Positions 9,232 to 19,893 are shown, numbered from the stretch's first letter. The stretch: DNA of 64,000 nt from Shewanella maritima (GCF_004295345.1 NZ_CP036200.1:186001-250000), one strand, 5' to 3'. Notes: generated by a model not told the origin, from the sequence alone. Made by a program: numbers and translations.

Positions 9232-10866
9232 TTATTTTAGCTGTGCAAATACACTGCCGTATGCTGGCAAGCTGATTTCGACGCCATCTTGCGTTTCGCT
9301 CAGCTCACCGCTTAACAAGCCATGGCTCGTTAGTAGCTCTGACGGATTTATACCTGTCAATGTCAAACTTTGACTACTAGCAGATAAGTTAAACGCTACC
9401 AGTAATTGCTGTTCGTTATGAGTACGAGTAAATGCAAGTACAGATTCAGGCGCGTCTATAAATTTAATCTCACCATCAATCAACGCGATTTGTTGTTTAC
9501 GCCAAGCTAAGAAACGCTTGTATGCAGACAAAACAGAGTTAGCGTCGTCAACTTGAGTATCAACCGCTTTATCTAGATGTGCCTGCGGGATCGGTAACCA
9601 AGGTTTACCTTGGCTAAAGCCACCTTGAGTCGCTTGCTTGCTCCACGGCATTGGCGTACGGCAACCATCACGGCCTTTAAATTGTGGCCAGAAGGTAATA
9701 CCGAACGGATCTTGCAACTGATCAAATTCGATCGGAGCTTCTGTTAAACCTAACTCTTCACCTTGATAACTGCAAACACTGCCACGTAGCGAAAATAACA
9801 GTGCATTAAGCATCTTAATAAAGTCTTTATTATCAGAGCCTTTCGCCCAACGAGTCGCAACACGCTCTACATCATGGTTACCAATAGCCCAACAAGGCCA
9901 ACCATCACCAATACTTGCCTCTAATTCTTCAACAGTTTGACGAATATAAGCAGCGCTAAAGTCATCGGTTAACAGCTCAAAGCTATATGCCATATGTAAA
10001 CGCTCATCGCCCTGAGTGTACTCGGCCATCGTCGCTAACGAATCTTCAGACGACACTTCCCCTAAGGTAACACTGCCTGGGTACTTGTTAATGAGTGCCC
10101 TTAGCTCTTCTATAAAGCCAACGGTTTGGGGACGAGTATTGTTGTAGTAGTGGTACTGGTAAGCATAAGGGTTATCTTCACTAAACCCACGACCTTGACG
10201 CTTATCTTCAGGCTTTGCAGGGTTATCACGAAGCTGCTCATCATGATAACAAAAGGTAATCGCATCTAACCTAAATCCATCAACGCCTTTCTTTAACCAA
10301 AACTCTACGTTAGCAAGAATCGCTTGACGTACTTCAGGATTATGGAAATTAAGATCAGGTTGGCTTTTTAAGAAGTTATGCAAATAGTACTGCTTGCGGC
10401 GAGGTTCCCATTCCCACGCACAGCCACCAAAAATCGCTAACCAGTTATTAGGCGGCGTGCCGTCTTGTTGCGGGTCTGCCCAAACATACCAGTCCGCTTT
10501 CGGGTTATCTTGGCTCTGTTTACTTTCTTCAAACCACGCATGTTGATCTGAGGTGTGGCTAAGCACCTGATCAATAACAACCTTTATATCACGTTCATGG
10601 GCTTTCGCGATCAACTCATCAAAGTCTTCCATCGAGCCGAACATAGGGTCAATAGCAAGGTAATCACTGATATCGTAACCAAAGTCTTTCATTGGTGACT
10701 TAAAAAACGGTGAGATCCAAATGGCGTCGACATTTAAGCTAGCGATGTACTCAAGCTTATTAATAATACCACGCAGGTCGCCAATCCCATCGTCATTGGA
10801 GTCCATCAAGCTGCGAGGATATACCTGATATATCACTCCGCCCTTCCACCAGCTAACTTGCCCCAT
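9232..10866 (-). CDS. Cytoplasmic GH13 (subfamily 23-like) alpha-glucosidase
   Basis: Retaining alpha-glucosidase of 544 residues, without a signal peptide, that would release glucose from maltose and short maltodextrins in the cytoplasm. The sequence closely tracks the Halomonas alpha-glucosidase HaG (WWKGGVIYQVYPRSL, FGYDISDY, SHTSDQHAWF). Catalytic residues fall at the matching places: nucleophile D201 in GVDGFRLDA, acid/base E270 in TLGEVS, and D332 in GNHDVER. It is divergent from the TonB receptor, with which it shares a regulatory gap containing two palindromic operators. The minus-strand promoter is described separately. Confidence 0.94.
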   Translation of the reverse strand: MGQVSWWKGGVIYQVYPRSLMDSNDDGIGDLRGIINKLEYIASLNVDAIWISPFFKSPMKDFGYDISDYLAIDPMFGSMEDFDELIAKAHERDIKVVIDQVLSHTSDQHAWFEESKQSQDNPKADWYVWADPQQDGTPPNNWLAIFGGCAWEWEPRRKQYYLHNFLKSQPDLNFHNPEVRQAILANVEFWLKKGVDGFRLDAITFCYHDEQLRDNPAKPEDKRQGRGFSEDNPYAYQYHYYNNTRPQTVGFIEELRALINKYPGSVTLGEVSSEDSLATMAEYTQGDERLHMAYSFELLTDDFSAAYIRQTVEELEASIGDGWPCWAIGNHDVERVATRWAKGSDNKDFIKMLNALLFSLRGSVCSYQGEELGLTEAPIEFDQLQDPFGITFWPQFKGRDGCRTPMPWSKQATQGGFSQGKPWLPIPQAHLDKAVDTQVDDANSVLSAYKRFLAWRKQQIALIDGEIKFIDAPESVLAFTRTHNEQQLLVAFNLSASSQSLTLTGINPSELLTSHGLLSGELSETQDGVEISLPAYGSVFAQLK

Positions 10867-10969
10867 TTTTTCCCCTTACTTTCTTTGGCAACCTAGCGAT
10901 AGCAGCCTGCTATGAGTTGCGCCTTTGTTGCGATTAAGTTGTTAACCGCTTTCTTTATTATTGGTTTCG

Positions 10970-11019
10970 AGGATACGTGAATAACGAAATCAGGTTCAAT
11001 ACGCCTGCATACGTATGCA
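10970..11019 (-). promoter_or_regulatory. Promoter with palindromic operator for the GH13 alpha-glucosidase
   Basis: The operator TGCATACGTATGCA (11006-11019) is a perfect 14-bp palindrome. On the minus strand it is followed after 6 nt by TTGAAC (10999-10994), an 18-nt spacer and TATCCT (10975-10970). This predicts a start near 10963 and a leader of about 97 nt. The layout matches the two plus-strand promoters at 11155 and 22572. The LacI-family protein encoded at 28704-29747 is the likely ligand, by inference. Confidence 0.6.
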
Positions 11020-11154
11020 TTAAATGCGCTTGTAACAAATACAGTTTGGATACAATTTTAAACACATAAAATCAATAACTTAATATAAAATAACCTGGCG
11101 CAGCATTTGTTAAAATATGGTTAAAACACCTGCGATTTGTGACTTGCATAGCTT

Positions 11155-11203
11155 TGAATACGTATGCATAAGATTGTCGGCAATCAAAAGCTGGGAGTAG
11201 TAT
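11155..11203 (+). promoter_or_regulatory. Promoter with palindromic operator for the TonB receptor
   Basis: The operator TGAATACGTATGCA (11155-11168) differs by one base from the palindrome at 11006. Five nt later comes TTGTCG (11174-11179), then 18 nt, then TAGTAT (11198-11203). This predicts a start near 11210 and a 5' leader of about 155 nt. Geometry and box sequences are almost identical to those at 22572-22620. Confidence 0.6.
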
Positions 11204-11365
11204 CTCAACTGTTCCACAACAATTTGGTAATAACCTCGACACTTATGCAGTCATTTAAGCTAGTCGGGGCAATAACAAAATAAAGACTGTAACCAAAAAA
11301 CAACGAACGCTAACAACCTGGACTGGACAACTTGTTGTTAAGCATTCATAAAAGGGGAAAGATGA

Positions 11366-14112
11366 ATGTTGCTTTTTAAACCAAGCCTACTGACTCTCGC
11401 AATTGCGGCAGCCGGCGCAAGTATGACCACTTATGCCGCTGAAAACGATGCAACAGGCGCAACTGCAGACGAAAACATTGAAGTTATCCAGGTATCTGGT
11501 ATTCGTCGCAGCTTAAAAGAGTCACAAGCGGTAAAAATGACTTCAAGTTCTGTCGTTGAAGCGATTTCAGCAGAAGATATCGGTAAGTTGCCAGACGTAT
11601 CGATTGCAGAATCGTTAGCTCGTCTTCCAGGTATTGCTGCGCAGCGTCTAGACGGACGTGCAAACGTAGTATCTATTCGTGGCCTTGGCCCAGATTTTTC
11701 TCTTGCGACATTAAACGGTCGTGAGCAAGCGTCAATTAACGACAACCGCGGCGTTGAATTTGACCAATACCCTTCAGAACTACTTAATACAGTAGTTGTT
11801 TACAAAACACCTGATGCATCTCTAATGACCCAAGCGATCGCGGGTACTGTAGATATGCAAACCATTAGCCCACTACGTCATGGCGAGCGCACTATCGCAG
11901 TCAACGTACGCGGCGAAATGAATGACCTAGGTGCACTAAACGCAGGTTCTACCGATAAAGGTTACCGCGGCAGCATCTCTTACATTGACCAATTTGCTGA
12001 TGACACCATCGGTATTGCACTTGGCTACTCTCGCATGCAGTCGCCAAACCAAGAAGAGCGCTGGCAAGCGTGGGGTTATCCAGAATTAGATTACAACCCA
12101 GACAACCCTGTAGTTTTAGGTGGTGCTAAACCATATGTACGTTCTTCTGAGCTAGAACGTGACGGTGTAATGGCTGTGTTCGAATTTGCACCTAATGACC
12201 AATTCAAATCAGTGGTAGACGTGTTCTACACCAAATTCTTTGATGAGCAAATTCTACGTGGTATCGAAATTCCTGGTATGTGGGGTGCGGGCTGGGGTAA
12301 CTCAGGTGTGACTGCGAGTCAGGTTGAAGACGGTCTTGTTACAGAAGGTTCTATTCAAGATGCGATGGTTGTTGTACGTAACGACACCAATACCCGTGAT
12401 GCTAAATCGTTATCTGTAGGTTGGAACACCGAATATATCATTAACGACAACTGGACGATTGAAGGCGACATCGCCATGTCTAAAGTTGAGCGTACCGACA
12501 TTGGTATCGAAACCTACGCAGGTACAGGTCGCGGTAACAGCAACGGTGCAGTAGAACCAAACCTAGGTTTCAAATTTACTGGTGACGGTCGTTACTTATT
12601 TAATCCAGCGCTAGACTATTCAGATCCAAACCTAATCAAGCTAGGCGGTGCGTTTAGCTGGGGCCCATCAATCGATGGCAACATGCAAGATGGCTTTATC
12701 AATAAACCAGAAATTGAAGATGAGCTAAATTCACTGCGTCTAGGCACTACATACACTTTCGATGACGGCTTCATGCGCAGCGTTGAGTTTGGCGTAAACT
12801 ACACAACTCGCGAAAAATCTAAAGTAGATAACGGTGAATACCTGACACTTAAAGGATACGAAATCGGTAGCGGTGACGACTACATGATGACTATCCACCA
12901 GAGTACATGCTAGAGCCAACATCGCTGGCTTTCTTCGGCATGGGTAACATGCTGTCTTATGACGCACTTGCGTTGTATAACTCAGGTATTTACAACTCTC
13001 TAGATGCTGCAGAGGTTCAACCTGAGCGCTCTACAAATACATGGCAGGTAGAAGAGAAAGTAGCTACTTTCTACGTTAAGGCTGATTTTGAGACTGAAAT
13101 TGGTGACATGCCTTTAGCCGGTAATTTTGGTGTTCAAGCGGTACAAACCAAGCAAAGCTCAAATGGTAAAGCCGTTCAAAATGTAAACGGTGTGCTGGAA
13201 GTAGTTGATAGCTATGGCGATGATGACTACCTAGAATGGCTACCAAGTTTAAACGTGACACTCGGTTTAACCGAAAACCAGCGTTTAGTGTTCGCAGCCG
13301 CACGCACAATGAGCCGTGCTCGTATGGATAAGATGAATGCTTCAGCTAGCTTCAACTACGATCCAAACGGTGCAGGCGGTATCTATTATTCAGGTAGCGC
13401 GGGTAATCCTCAGCTGCGTCCATGGATGGCTAACCAGGTAGATTTGAGTTACGAGAACTACTTTAGCGACCAAGGCTACTTTGCAATTGCAACTTACTAT
13501 AAGAAGCTAGAAAACACTGTTTATACCAATACAGAGTTTGTTGATTTTGAAGGCGTCATCCCAGGTGTTGAACCAGGCAAAGGTGCAGGTTCGTTTGAAA
13601 TCCCAGTAAATGGTGATGGCGGTCATATCGCCGGTATTGAAGCGTCATTCTCGATGGACTTTGGTTACTTCCATGAGTCATTAGAAGGTTTTGGTACTAT
13701 TCTAAACGGCTCTTACAACGATTCAGAAGTAAGAGAAACAGCAGATAGTGACCCTATCCCACTAGCTGGTCTATCAGACAAGACCTTTAACGCAACGGTT
13801 TACTATGAAAACTCAGGCTTTGAAGCACGCGTAAGCTCACGCTACCGCTCTGACTTCCTAGGTGAGGTAACCGCAATTAGCTTGAGCCGCGTTAACGTGA
13901 ATGTTCAAGGCGAAACGGTAGTCGATGCGCAGCTAGGTTATGACTTTGGTCAAGGTGGTTTTGAGTCTTTAGATGGCTTATCTATCATGTTCCAGGTTAA
14001 CAACTTAACTGACGAGCCATTTATCACATACACAGGTGAAGATGCTCGCCATGTACGTGACTACCAGAACTATGGCCGTAACTACATGTTCGGTGCTAAC
14101 TACAAGTTCTAA
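11366..14112 (+). pseudogene. TonB-dependent receptor, maltodextrin locus; split by one frameshift
   Basis: Outer-membrane, TonB-energised receptor, probably for maltodextrins. Repaired, it is about 915 residues: a signal peptide (1-24, ending TTYAA), the plug (SVVEAISAEDIGKLPDVSIAES, IRGLGPDFS) and a large barrel ending in the typical aromatic YMFGANYKF. As read, frame 1 stops at 12911-12913, while the next frame continues from PPEYMLEPTSLAFFG. One missing C at the CC of 12895-12896 explains the break (ATC CCA CCA GAG expected). Both halves are otherwise intact, without stop codons, so this is a fresh lesion or a sequencing error. The start ATG 11366 has GGGGAA upstream; an ATG at 11362 stops after five codons. 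It heads the plus-strand gene group. Confidence 0.9.
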
Positions 14113-14126
14113 GCTAAATTGCTTTT

Positions 14127-14157
14127 AAAAAGCCTCTGCCTTGGTAGAGGCTTTTTT
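14127..14157 (+). terminator. Terminator of the TonB receptor gene
   Basis: AAAAAGCCTCT, 8-nt loop, AGAGGCTTTTTT, 14 nt after the receptor stop. It limits but may not abolish read-through into the halogenase-like gene. Confidence 0.9.
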
Positions 14158-14231
14158 ATATCAGCAACTTGTTAATAAATCGTAACGTTAACTAATTTTA
14201 CATTGCCTTTATTTTAAATCAGGAGCATGCC

Positions 14232-15710
14232 ATGGACAGCAAAGTGAATAACATCGTCATTGTTGGTGGCGGTTCATCAGGCTGGATGAGCGCTGCCCTA
14301 CTCTGCAAAATGTATAAAGGTACAATCAATATCACGTTAGTTGAATCTGACGCCATTGGTACTATTGGCGTTGGTGAAGCGACGATTCCACCGCTTAAGA
14401 TTTTCAATGATGTTTTAGGTATCAACGAGCAAGACTTTATTGAAAAGACCAAAGCGAGCATCAAGCTCGGAATTGAGTTTGAGAATTGGGGCAAGCAAGG
14501 CGATGCATATATGCATGCATTTGGCAGTATCGGTAAAGATATTGGCTACAGTGCGTTTCATCATTACTGGCTAGCAAATAAACCGCAAAGCCCTGCATCT
14601 TTATGGGATTTTAGCTACAACTATCAGGTTGCTAAACAAAATAAGTTTTCGGTTCAACCTAAAATCCATAACGACCAACTAGCTGGCATTACCCACGCAT
14701 ACCACTTTGATGCAGGCCTTTATGCCAACTACTTACAACAATACTGTCAGCAACTGGGCATTCGCCATATTCAAGGCTTAGTCGAAACGATTAACCAAAA
14801 AGACAATGGCGACATCGAAAGTCTTACCTTGCAAGACGGGCAAGTAATCAACGGGGACTTGTTCATTGATTGCTCTGGCCTTCACGCTTTACTTATCGAT
14901 AAAACCTTAAACGTTGAATTTGAAAGCTACCAACAATGGCTTGTTTGCGACAGCGCTTGGGCAGTGCCGAGTGAGAAAACCAGCCCTATTATTCCATACA
15001 CCAGAGCTACAGCTCATGATTTTGGCTGGCAATGGCGCATCCCATTGCAGCATAGAACCGGCAACGGCATGGTATTTTCATCAAAATACATCAGTGATGA
15101 AAAGGCAAAACAGACTTTACTCGATAATCTGGATGCGAAAGCCATTGGTGAGCCTAAACTTATTCGCTTTAAGCCAGGTAGACGAGTAAAGCAGTGGCAA
15201 AATAACTGTGTAGCGATTGGGCTATCATCAGGCTTTTTAGAGCCTTTAGAGTCGACTAGCTTGCATCTGGTGCAAACTGCGATTATTCGCCTAACAAAGC
15301 TTATGCCGCACTTATCGATTACGCCCGAACTCGTAGCAGAATATAACCGTCAGTCACAAACTGAATTTGAGCAAATTCGCGACTTTATTATCTTGCATTA
15401 CCACCTCAACCAAAGGCAGCAAGGTGAGCTTTGGCAATACTGCCAAACCATGTCTATCCCAGACACCTTACAGCACAAAATTTCGTTATTTGCGCAAACA
15501 GCTAACTTATTTAGGCAGCAAGATGAACTGTTTACCCAAGAGGCATGGTTACAAGTCATGATTGGGCAAAACCTGATGCCACAAGATCACAATCCACTGG
15601 CCAATATTCTAAGTCAGCAAGAACGAAAAGATTTTCTCGATAACCTCAAACAGATTTACCAGCACTATAGTGCTGAGCTACCTGCGCACGAAACATTTTT
15701 AAACCTGTGA
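14232..15710 (+). CDS. Flavin-dependent tryptophan-halogenase-family protein
   Basis: FAD-dependent halogenase-fold protein of 492 residues, cytoplasmic (no signal). Visible: the FAD motif VGGGSSGWM (11-19), GVGEATIPPL, K78 in the SIKLGIEF segment that aligns with catalytic Lys79 of PrnA, the WxWxIP motif (WQWRIP), and PLES whose Glu aligns with PrnA Glu346. So the classical active-site residues are kept. Relatives sit beside TonB receptors and glycosidases in many Caulobacter-, Xanthomonas- and Alteromonas-like bacteria. A few have been shown to halogenate indoles in vitro, but their role with sugar uptake is not known. The start has AGGAG 7 nt upstream. The substrate cannot be named. Confidence 0.87.
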   Translation: MDSKVNNIVIVGGGSSGWMSAALLCKMYKGTINITLVESDAIGTIGVGEATIPPLKIFNDVLGINEQDFIEKTKASIKLGIEFENWGKQGDAYMHAFGSIGKDIGYSAFHHYWLANKPQSPASLWDFSYNYQVAKQNKFSVQPKIHNDQLAGITHAYHFDAGLYANYLQQYCQQLGIRHIQGLVETINQKDNGDIESLTLQDGQVINGDLFIDCSGLHALLIDKTLNVEFESYQQWLVCDSAWAVPSEKTSPIIPYTRATAHDFGWQWRIPLQHRTGNGMVFSSKYISDEKAKQTLLDNLDAKAIGEPKLIRFKPGRRVKQWQNNCVAIGLSSGFLEPLESTSLHLVQTAIIRLTKLMPHLSITPELVAEYNRQSQTEFEQIRDFIILHYHLNQRQQGELWQYCQTMSIPDTLQHKISLFAQTANLFRQQDELFTQEAWLQVMIGQNLMPQDHNPLANILSQQERKDFLDNLKQIYQHYSAELPAHETFLNL

Positions 15711-15776
15711 TGCTTTAGATGATGCACCACATTGCTAACTATTTGGCACTCGCAATCAAGGATATAAGGAATACAA

Positions 15777-17765
15777 ATGACAGCCAGAATCAAATCCTTA
15801 ACCAACTGGTTTCATAACAGTAAAGGGAAATTCAGCCAAACCAATCTTGAGTTAATCCGCCCTTGTAAGTTAAAGCCAATTGCAAGCGTATCTTTGGCGC
15901 TTGCATTAATGCTTTCATTTAACTTACCCACAATGGTTAACGCGCAGCCACAAACTTCTCAATCACAGCTGACAGTTGAACCAGAGTTTTGGTGGGCTGA
16001 CATGCAGCACAATCAACTGCAGCTGCTGGTTTACGGCGAAGACATCCGAGAACATTCCGTCAACCTTACTAAGGCTAACGGCGTTAAACTCACGTCAGTG
16101 GTTCAATCAGATAGCGATAATCACCTGTTTATCAATCTCGACCTTGCTAATGCTGAGCCGCAAACCATCACCCTAACCTTGGAAGATAAATCTGGAAGCA
16201 GCCAATCATTCAGCTATCAAATTAAACAACGCGAAGCTAACTCTGCTCAGCGCCAAGGCTTTAGCAACAAAGATGTGATTTACCTGATCACGCCAGACCG
16301 ATTCGTTAATGGTAATCCAAATAATGATGTCAGCCCTGATATGCTTGAGGGACTCGATAGGAACTTTGATGGCGGCCGTCATGGCGGCGACATTGAAGGC
16401 ATTCGTAAAGCACTGCCGTATTTGCATGAGTTAGGCGTCACTCAGCTGTGGATCAATCCACTGCTGGAGAACAATCAGGCTAAATACTCTTACCATGGTT
16501 ACTCAACCACAAATTTCTACAAAATTGATCCACGTTTTGGCTCAAACGAAGAATATAAAGCCCTAGTTGAACAAGCCAAAGGCTATGGAATTGGCATTAT
16601 TAAAGATGTGATTGTTAATCACATGGGCAGCGGTCATCGTTGGATGCAGGACTTCCCGACGTCAACATGGATAAACCATCAGCAAACCTGGCAACAAAAT
16701 CCTGATTTAGTCCCTTATACCAGCCATCATCGAACTGCGGTGCAAGACCCTTACGCGGTTAAAGCCGATTTAGATGATTTTGAAAAAGGCTGGTTTGTAC
16801 CAACCATGCCAGATATGAATCAGAACGATCCACTAATGGCAACCTACCTTATCCAAAATAGCATCTGGTGGGTTGAGTATGCTGGGCTTAGCGGTATACG
16901 CGAAGATACCTACTCCTACGCCGACAAAGCATTTTTAACTCGCTGGTCAAAAGCCTTAATGACTGAGTACCCAAACTTCAATATCGTTGGTGAAGAATGG
17001 ACTAAAAACCCAATCACGGTTAGCTATTGGCAAGCGGGCAAACAAAATGCAGATGGCTATGTGTCATACACACCAAGCATGATGGACTTCCCTGTATACG
17101 AGCAACTGATTGAAGCCATCAACGCCAAAGAAGATTGGGGCAGCGGTTTAATCACCTTATATGAGGCGTTAGCTAACGATGTCGTCTACGCCGATCCGAC
17201 AAAGCTGGTGTTGTTTGAGGGTAACCATGACACCAACCGCTTGTACAGCTTAGTGAATGAAGATATCGACTTGTATGAAGCAGCCCTCACCTATGTGCTA
17301 ACAAGTAACCGCATTCCGCAGATTTTCTATGGCACCGAAGTATTAATGACCAGCCCTATCGAGGGCCGTCATGATGGCGCTGTGCGCGGCGACTTTCCTG
17401 GCGGCTGGCAAGGTGATGCCGTAGATGCATTTAGCGGCCAAGGCCTAAGCAAAGCACAAAATCGGGCATTAAGTTTCAACCGTAAGCTACTCAACTACCG
17501 CAAGAACTCTCTGGCGATACAACAAGGCAGTCTCAAGCATTTTGCCCCAGAAAACGGTACTTACGTGCAGCTGCGTCAACACCAGGATGAAACCCTAATG
17601 GTCATTTACAGCAAAAATGCTGATGCCACAGCGTTGGACTTAGCACGTTTTGCCGCTCACATAGGTAATTATCAGCGCGCAATAAACATCATTAGTGATG
17701 ACAAGTTCAAACTTGGCGACACACTAGAAGTATCCAAAGGTGTCACCTTGCTTAGGCTTAAATAA
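15777..17765 (+). CDS. Exported GH13 cyclomaltodextrinase-like amylase
   Basis: Retaining GH13 enzyme of 662 residues acting on maltodextrins or cyclodextrins. A hydrophobic segment (about 35-55, ending VNA before QPQT) after a long 30-residue basic region looks like an unusually long signal peptide. An N-terminal beta domain (60-150) resembles the cyclomaltodextrinase N domain. The catalytic barrel starts at DVIYLITPDRFVNG, with GGRHGGDIEG, nucleophile D377 in GIREDTYSY, acid E406 in VGEEW and D485 in EGNHDTNR. The layout resembles the Flavobacterium cyclomaltodextrinase. The start ATG has AAGGAA upstream. The gene lies 66 nt after the halogenase-like gene. Periplasmic location is inferred. 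Confidence 0.9.
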   Translation: MTARIKSLTNWFHNSKGKFSQTNLELIRPCKLKPIASVSLALALMLSFNLPTMVNAQPQTSQSQLTVEPEFWWADMQHNQLQLLVYGEDIREHSVNLTKANGVKLTSVVQSDSDNHLFINLDLANAEPQTITLTLEDKSGSSQSFSYQIKQREANSAQRQGFSNKDVIYLITPDRFVNGNPNNDVSPDMLEGLDRNFDGGRHGGDIEGIRKALPYLHELGVTQLWINPLLENNQAKYSYHGYSTTNFYKIDPRFGSNEEYKALVEQAKGYGIGIIKDVIVNHMGSGHRWMQDFPTSTWINHQQTWQQNPDLVPYTSHHRTAVQDPYAVKADLDDFEKGWFVPTMPDMNQNDPLMATYLIQNSIWWVEYAGLSGIREDTYSYADKAFLTRWSKALMTEYPNFNIVGEEWTKNPITVSYWQAGKQNADGYVSYTPSMMDFPVYEQLIEAINAKEDWGSGLITLYEALANDVVYADPTKLVLFEGNHDTNRLYSLVNEDIDLYEAALTYVLTSNRIPQIFYGTEVLMTSPIEGRHDGAVRGDFPGGWQGDAVDAFSGQGLSKAQNRALSFNRKLLNYRKNSLAIQQGSLKHFAPENGTYVQLRQHQDETLMVIYSKNADATALDLARFAAHIGNYQRAINIISDDKFKLGDTLEVSKGVTLLRLK

Positions 17766-17910
17766 CAAGTGCTTAAATAACAAGCGTTGAAAAAGCCGAA
17801 CTTTATACAGATAGCAGGGCTTGGTGCTTAAACCAGTAACCCTGCTATCAAAATAACAATAAAACATTACGTATTAGGGCAGCCCTAGTAAACCAATCAA
17901 CGAGACATTT

Positions 17911-19893
17911 ATGAAGATGAGTAAAGTTAAGCAACCCAATTCATGGCTAAAACCAGTCGCCATTGCCATAGCCGCGCTAGCTGGCAGCGGCACTCTTGCT
18001 GCATGTAATACGACAAAAGCTTTGCAAAAGGACACTGCCGCACAAAACATCCAGCAAAACGCAAATAGCCAAAGCGATGTAAACCTGGCAGCTCCTATGC
18101 CTCACAAAGCCGTGGTTTACCAGGTATTTACTCGCCTTTATGGCAACACCAATACCACTAACAAACCTTGGGGTACCATAGATGAAAATGGTGTAGGCAA
18201 ATTCAGTGATTTTACTCAAGCAGCGCTGCAAGATATTAAATCACTTGGCGTGACGCATATTTGGTACACCGGCGTGCCCCATCATGCGGTGATAAACGAC
18301 TATAGCCAATATGGAATAAGCCAAGATGACCCAGATGTGGTCAAAGGGCGCGCAGGCTCACCTTACGCTGTAAAAGACTACTACAGTGTTAACCCAGATT
18401 TAGCCAATGACCCAGCTAAGCGCCTTGAAGAATTCGAATCCCTTATTACCCGTACCCACAACAACGGCATGAAGGTACTAATTGATATCGTGCCCAACCA
18501 TGTTGCTAGAGACTATCAATCACTTGCCAAACCAGAAGGCGTAGTAGACTTTGGCGAGAATGACGACACCTCAGTGACTTACGCTAAAAACAACAATTTT
18601 TATTACATCCAAGGTGGGAGCTTTACTGTGCCAGCGAGCCAAAATGGTTATCAACCACTTGGCGGCGACGCACACCCATTAAGCGACGGTAAATTTGCAG
18701 AAAACCCGGCTAAGTGGACAGGTAACGGCTCACGTCTTGCCCAACCTGACGCTAATGATTGGTACGAGACCGTCAAAATTAACTATGGCGTTAAACCAGA
18801 CGGCAGCCATGACTTCCCTGCACTGCCAAAAGGGTTCGAGAAAAAGGGCGCCGCCGCCCACTATGCATTTTGGTCACAGCAAGATAGCAGCGCTATCCCA
18901 GATTCTTGGGTTAAATTCAAGCAAATCACTCAATACTGGCTTGCCAAAGGCGTAGATGGTTTCCGCTTCGATATGGCAGAAATGGTGCCAGTAGAGTTTT
19001 GGAGCTATTTAAATAGCAACATTAAACATACCAACCCAAACGCTTTCTTGTTAGCAGAGGTCTATAACCCGACCCTTTACCGAGATTATATTCATTTAGG
19101 CAAAATGGATTATCTCTACGACAAAGTTGATCTGTATGACACCCTGAAAGACATCATGCATGACAAAAAGTCGACGGCAGCGATCGCCAGCGTGCAACAC
19201 AAGGTGTTAGATATTGAAGAGCACATGCTGCACTTTTTAGAAAACCACGATGAACAACGTATTGCCAGTCCTGACTTTGGCGGCAAAGCAGAAAATGCGC
19301 TACCAGCAATGGTGGTTTCAACACTACTTAGCCGAGCACCAACCCTACTCTACTTTGGTCAAGATGTAGGTGAAGCCGGTGCTGAGAACGCGGGCTTTGG
19401 TCAACCGACTCGCACCAGCATCTTTGACTATATTGGCGTGCCTGCACATCAACGTTGGATGAACAACGGCAAGTTCGACGGTGGTCAGTCTACCGAGAGC
19501 GAAAAAGCGCTACGCAGTTACTATCAAACACTGATGAATCTTAGCCATAGTGCCAGTGCACTTAAAGGTGACTATGTTGAGCTTGATAGCCTGCAACGTC
19601 AGTTAGCGACCAAAGGCTATAACGACAAAACCTTCACCTTTGCCCGCTTTGATGAGCAGCAGCAACTCATTGTTGCTAGTAACTTCTCAACCACAAAGGG
19701 CGCAAACTTCACCATTAGTGTACCCAATACCCTTGTTCAACAATGGAAGTTAAATCAGCAAGGTGATATTGCAATGGTCGATTTACTTAGCAACAAACAA
19801 ATCACCCATTTAACAATTGATGATGCAGGCAAAGGCGCAATCACGGTTTCACTAAAGCCATTAGAGTCATTGGTGTTGGAGCTACAGAGATAG
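17911..19893 (+). CDS. GH13 alpha-amylase lipoprotein
   Basis: Alpha-amylase-family enzyme of 660 residues anchored by lipid: the signal ends in a lipobox LAAC with Cys32, so it sits in the outer or inner membrane. After a Gln/Asn-rich linker (33-62) the barrel begins (AVVYQVFTRLYGN). Catalytic residues: D354 in GVDGFRFDMAE, E383 in LLAEVYNP, D447 in LENHDEQR. The likely task is cutting starch or maltodextrins outside or just inside the outer membrane, feeding the TonB receptor. The gap of 145 nt from the previous gene shows no clear terminator. ATG 17917 is an alternative start. Confidence 0.91.
   Translation: MKMSKVKQPNSWLKPVAIAIAALAGSGTLAACNTTKALQKDTAAQNIQQNANSQSDVNLAAPMPHKAVVYQVFTRLYGNTNTTNKPWGTIDENGVGKFSDFTQAALQDIKSLGVTHIWYTGVPHHAVINDYSQYGISQDDPDVVKGRAGSPYAVKDYYSVNPDLANDPAKRLEEFESLITRTHNNGMKVLIDIVPNHVARDYQSLAKPEGVVDFGENDDTSVTYAKNNNFYYIQGGSFTVPASQNGYQPLGGDAHPLSDGKFAENPAKWTGNGSRLAQPDANDWYETVKINYGVKPDGSHDFPALPKGFEKKGAAAHYAFWSQQDSSAIPDSWVKFKQITQYWLAKGVDGFRFDMAEMVPVEFWSYLNSNIKHTNPNAFLLAEVYNPTLYRDYIHLGKMDYLYDKVDLYDTLKDIMHDKKSTAAIASVQHKVLDIEEHMLHFLENHDEQRIASPDFGGKAENALPAMVVSTLLSRAPTLLYFGQDVGEAGAENAGFGQPTRTSIFDYIGVPAHQRWMNNGKFDGGQSTESEKALRSYYQTLMNLSHSASALKGDYVELDSLQRQLATKGYNDKTFTFARFDEQQQLIVASNFSTTKGANFTISVPNTLVQQWKLNQQGDIAMVDLLSNKQITHLTIDDAGKGAITVSLKPLESLVLELQR

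Noticed and set aside
11431..11745. Antisense open frame in the TonB receptor gene
   Set aside because: A shadow of the receptor coding frame with no family features.
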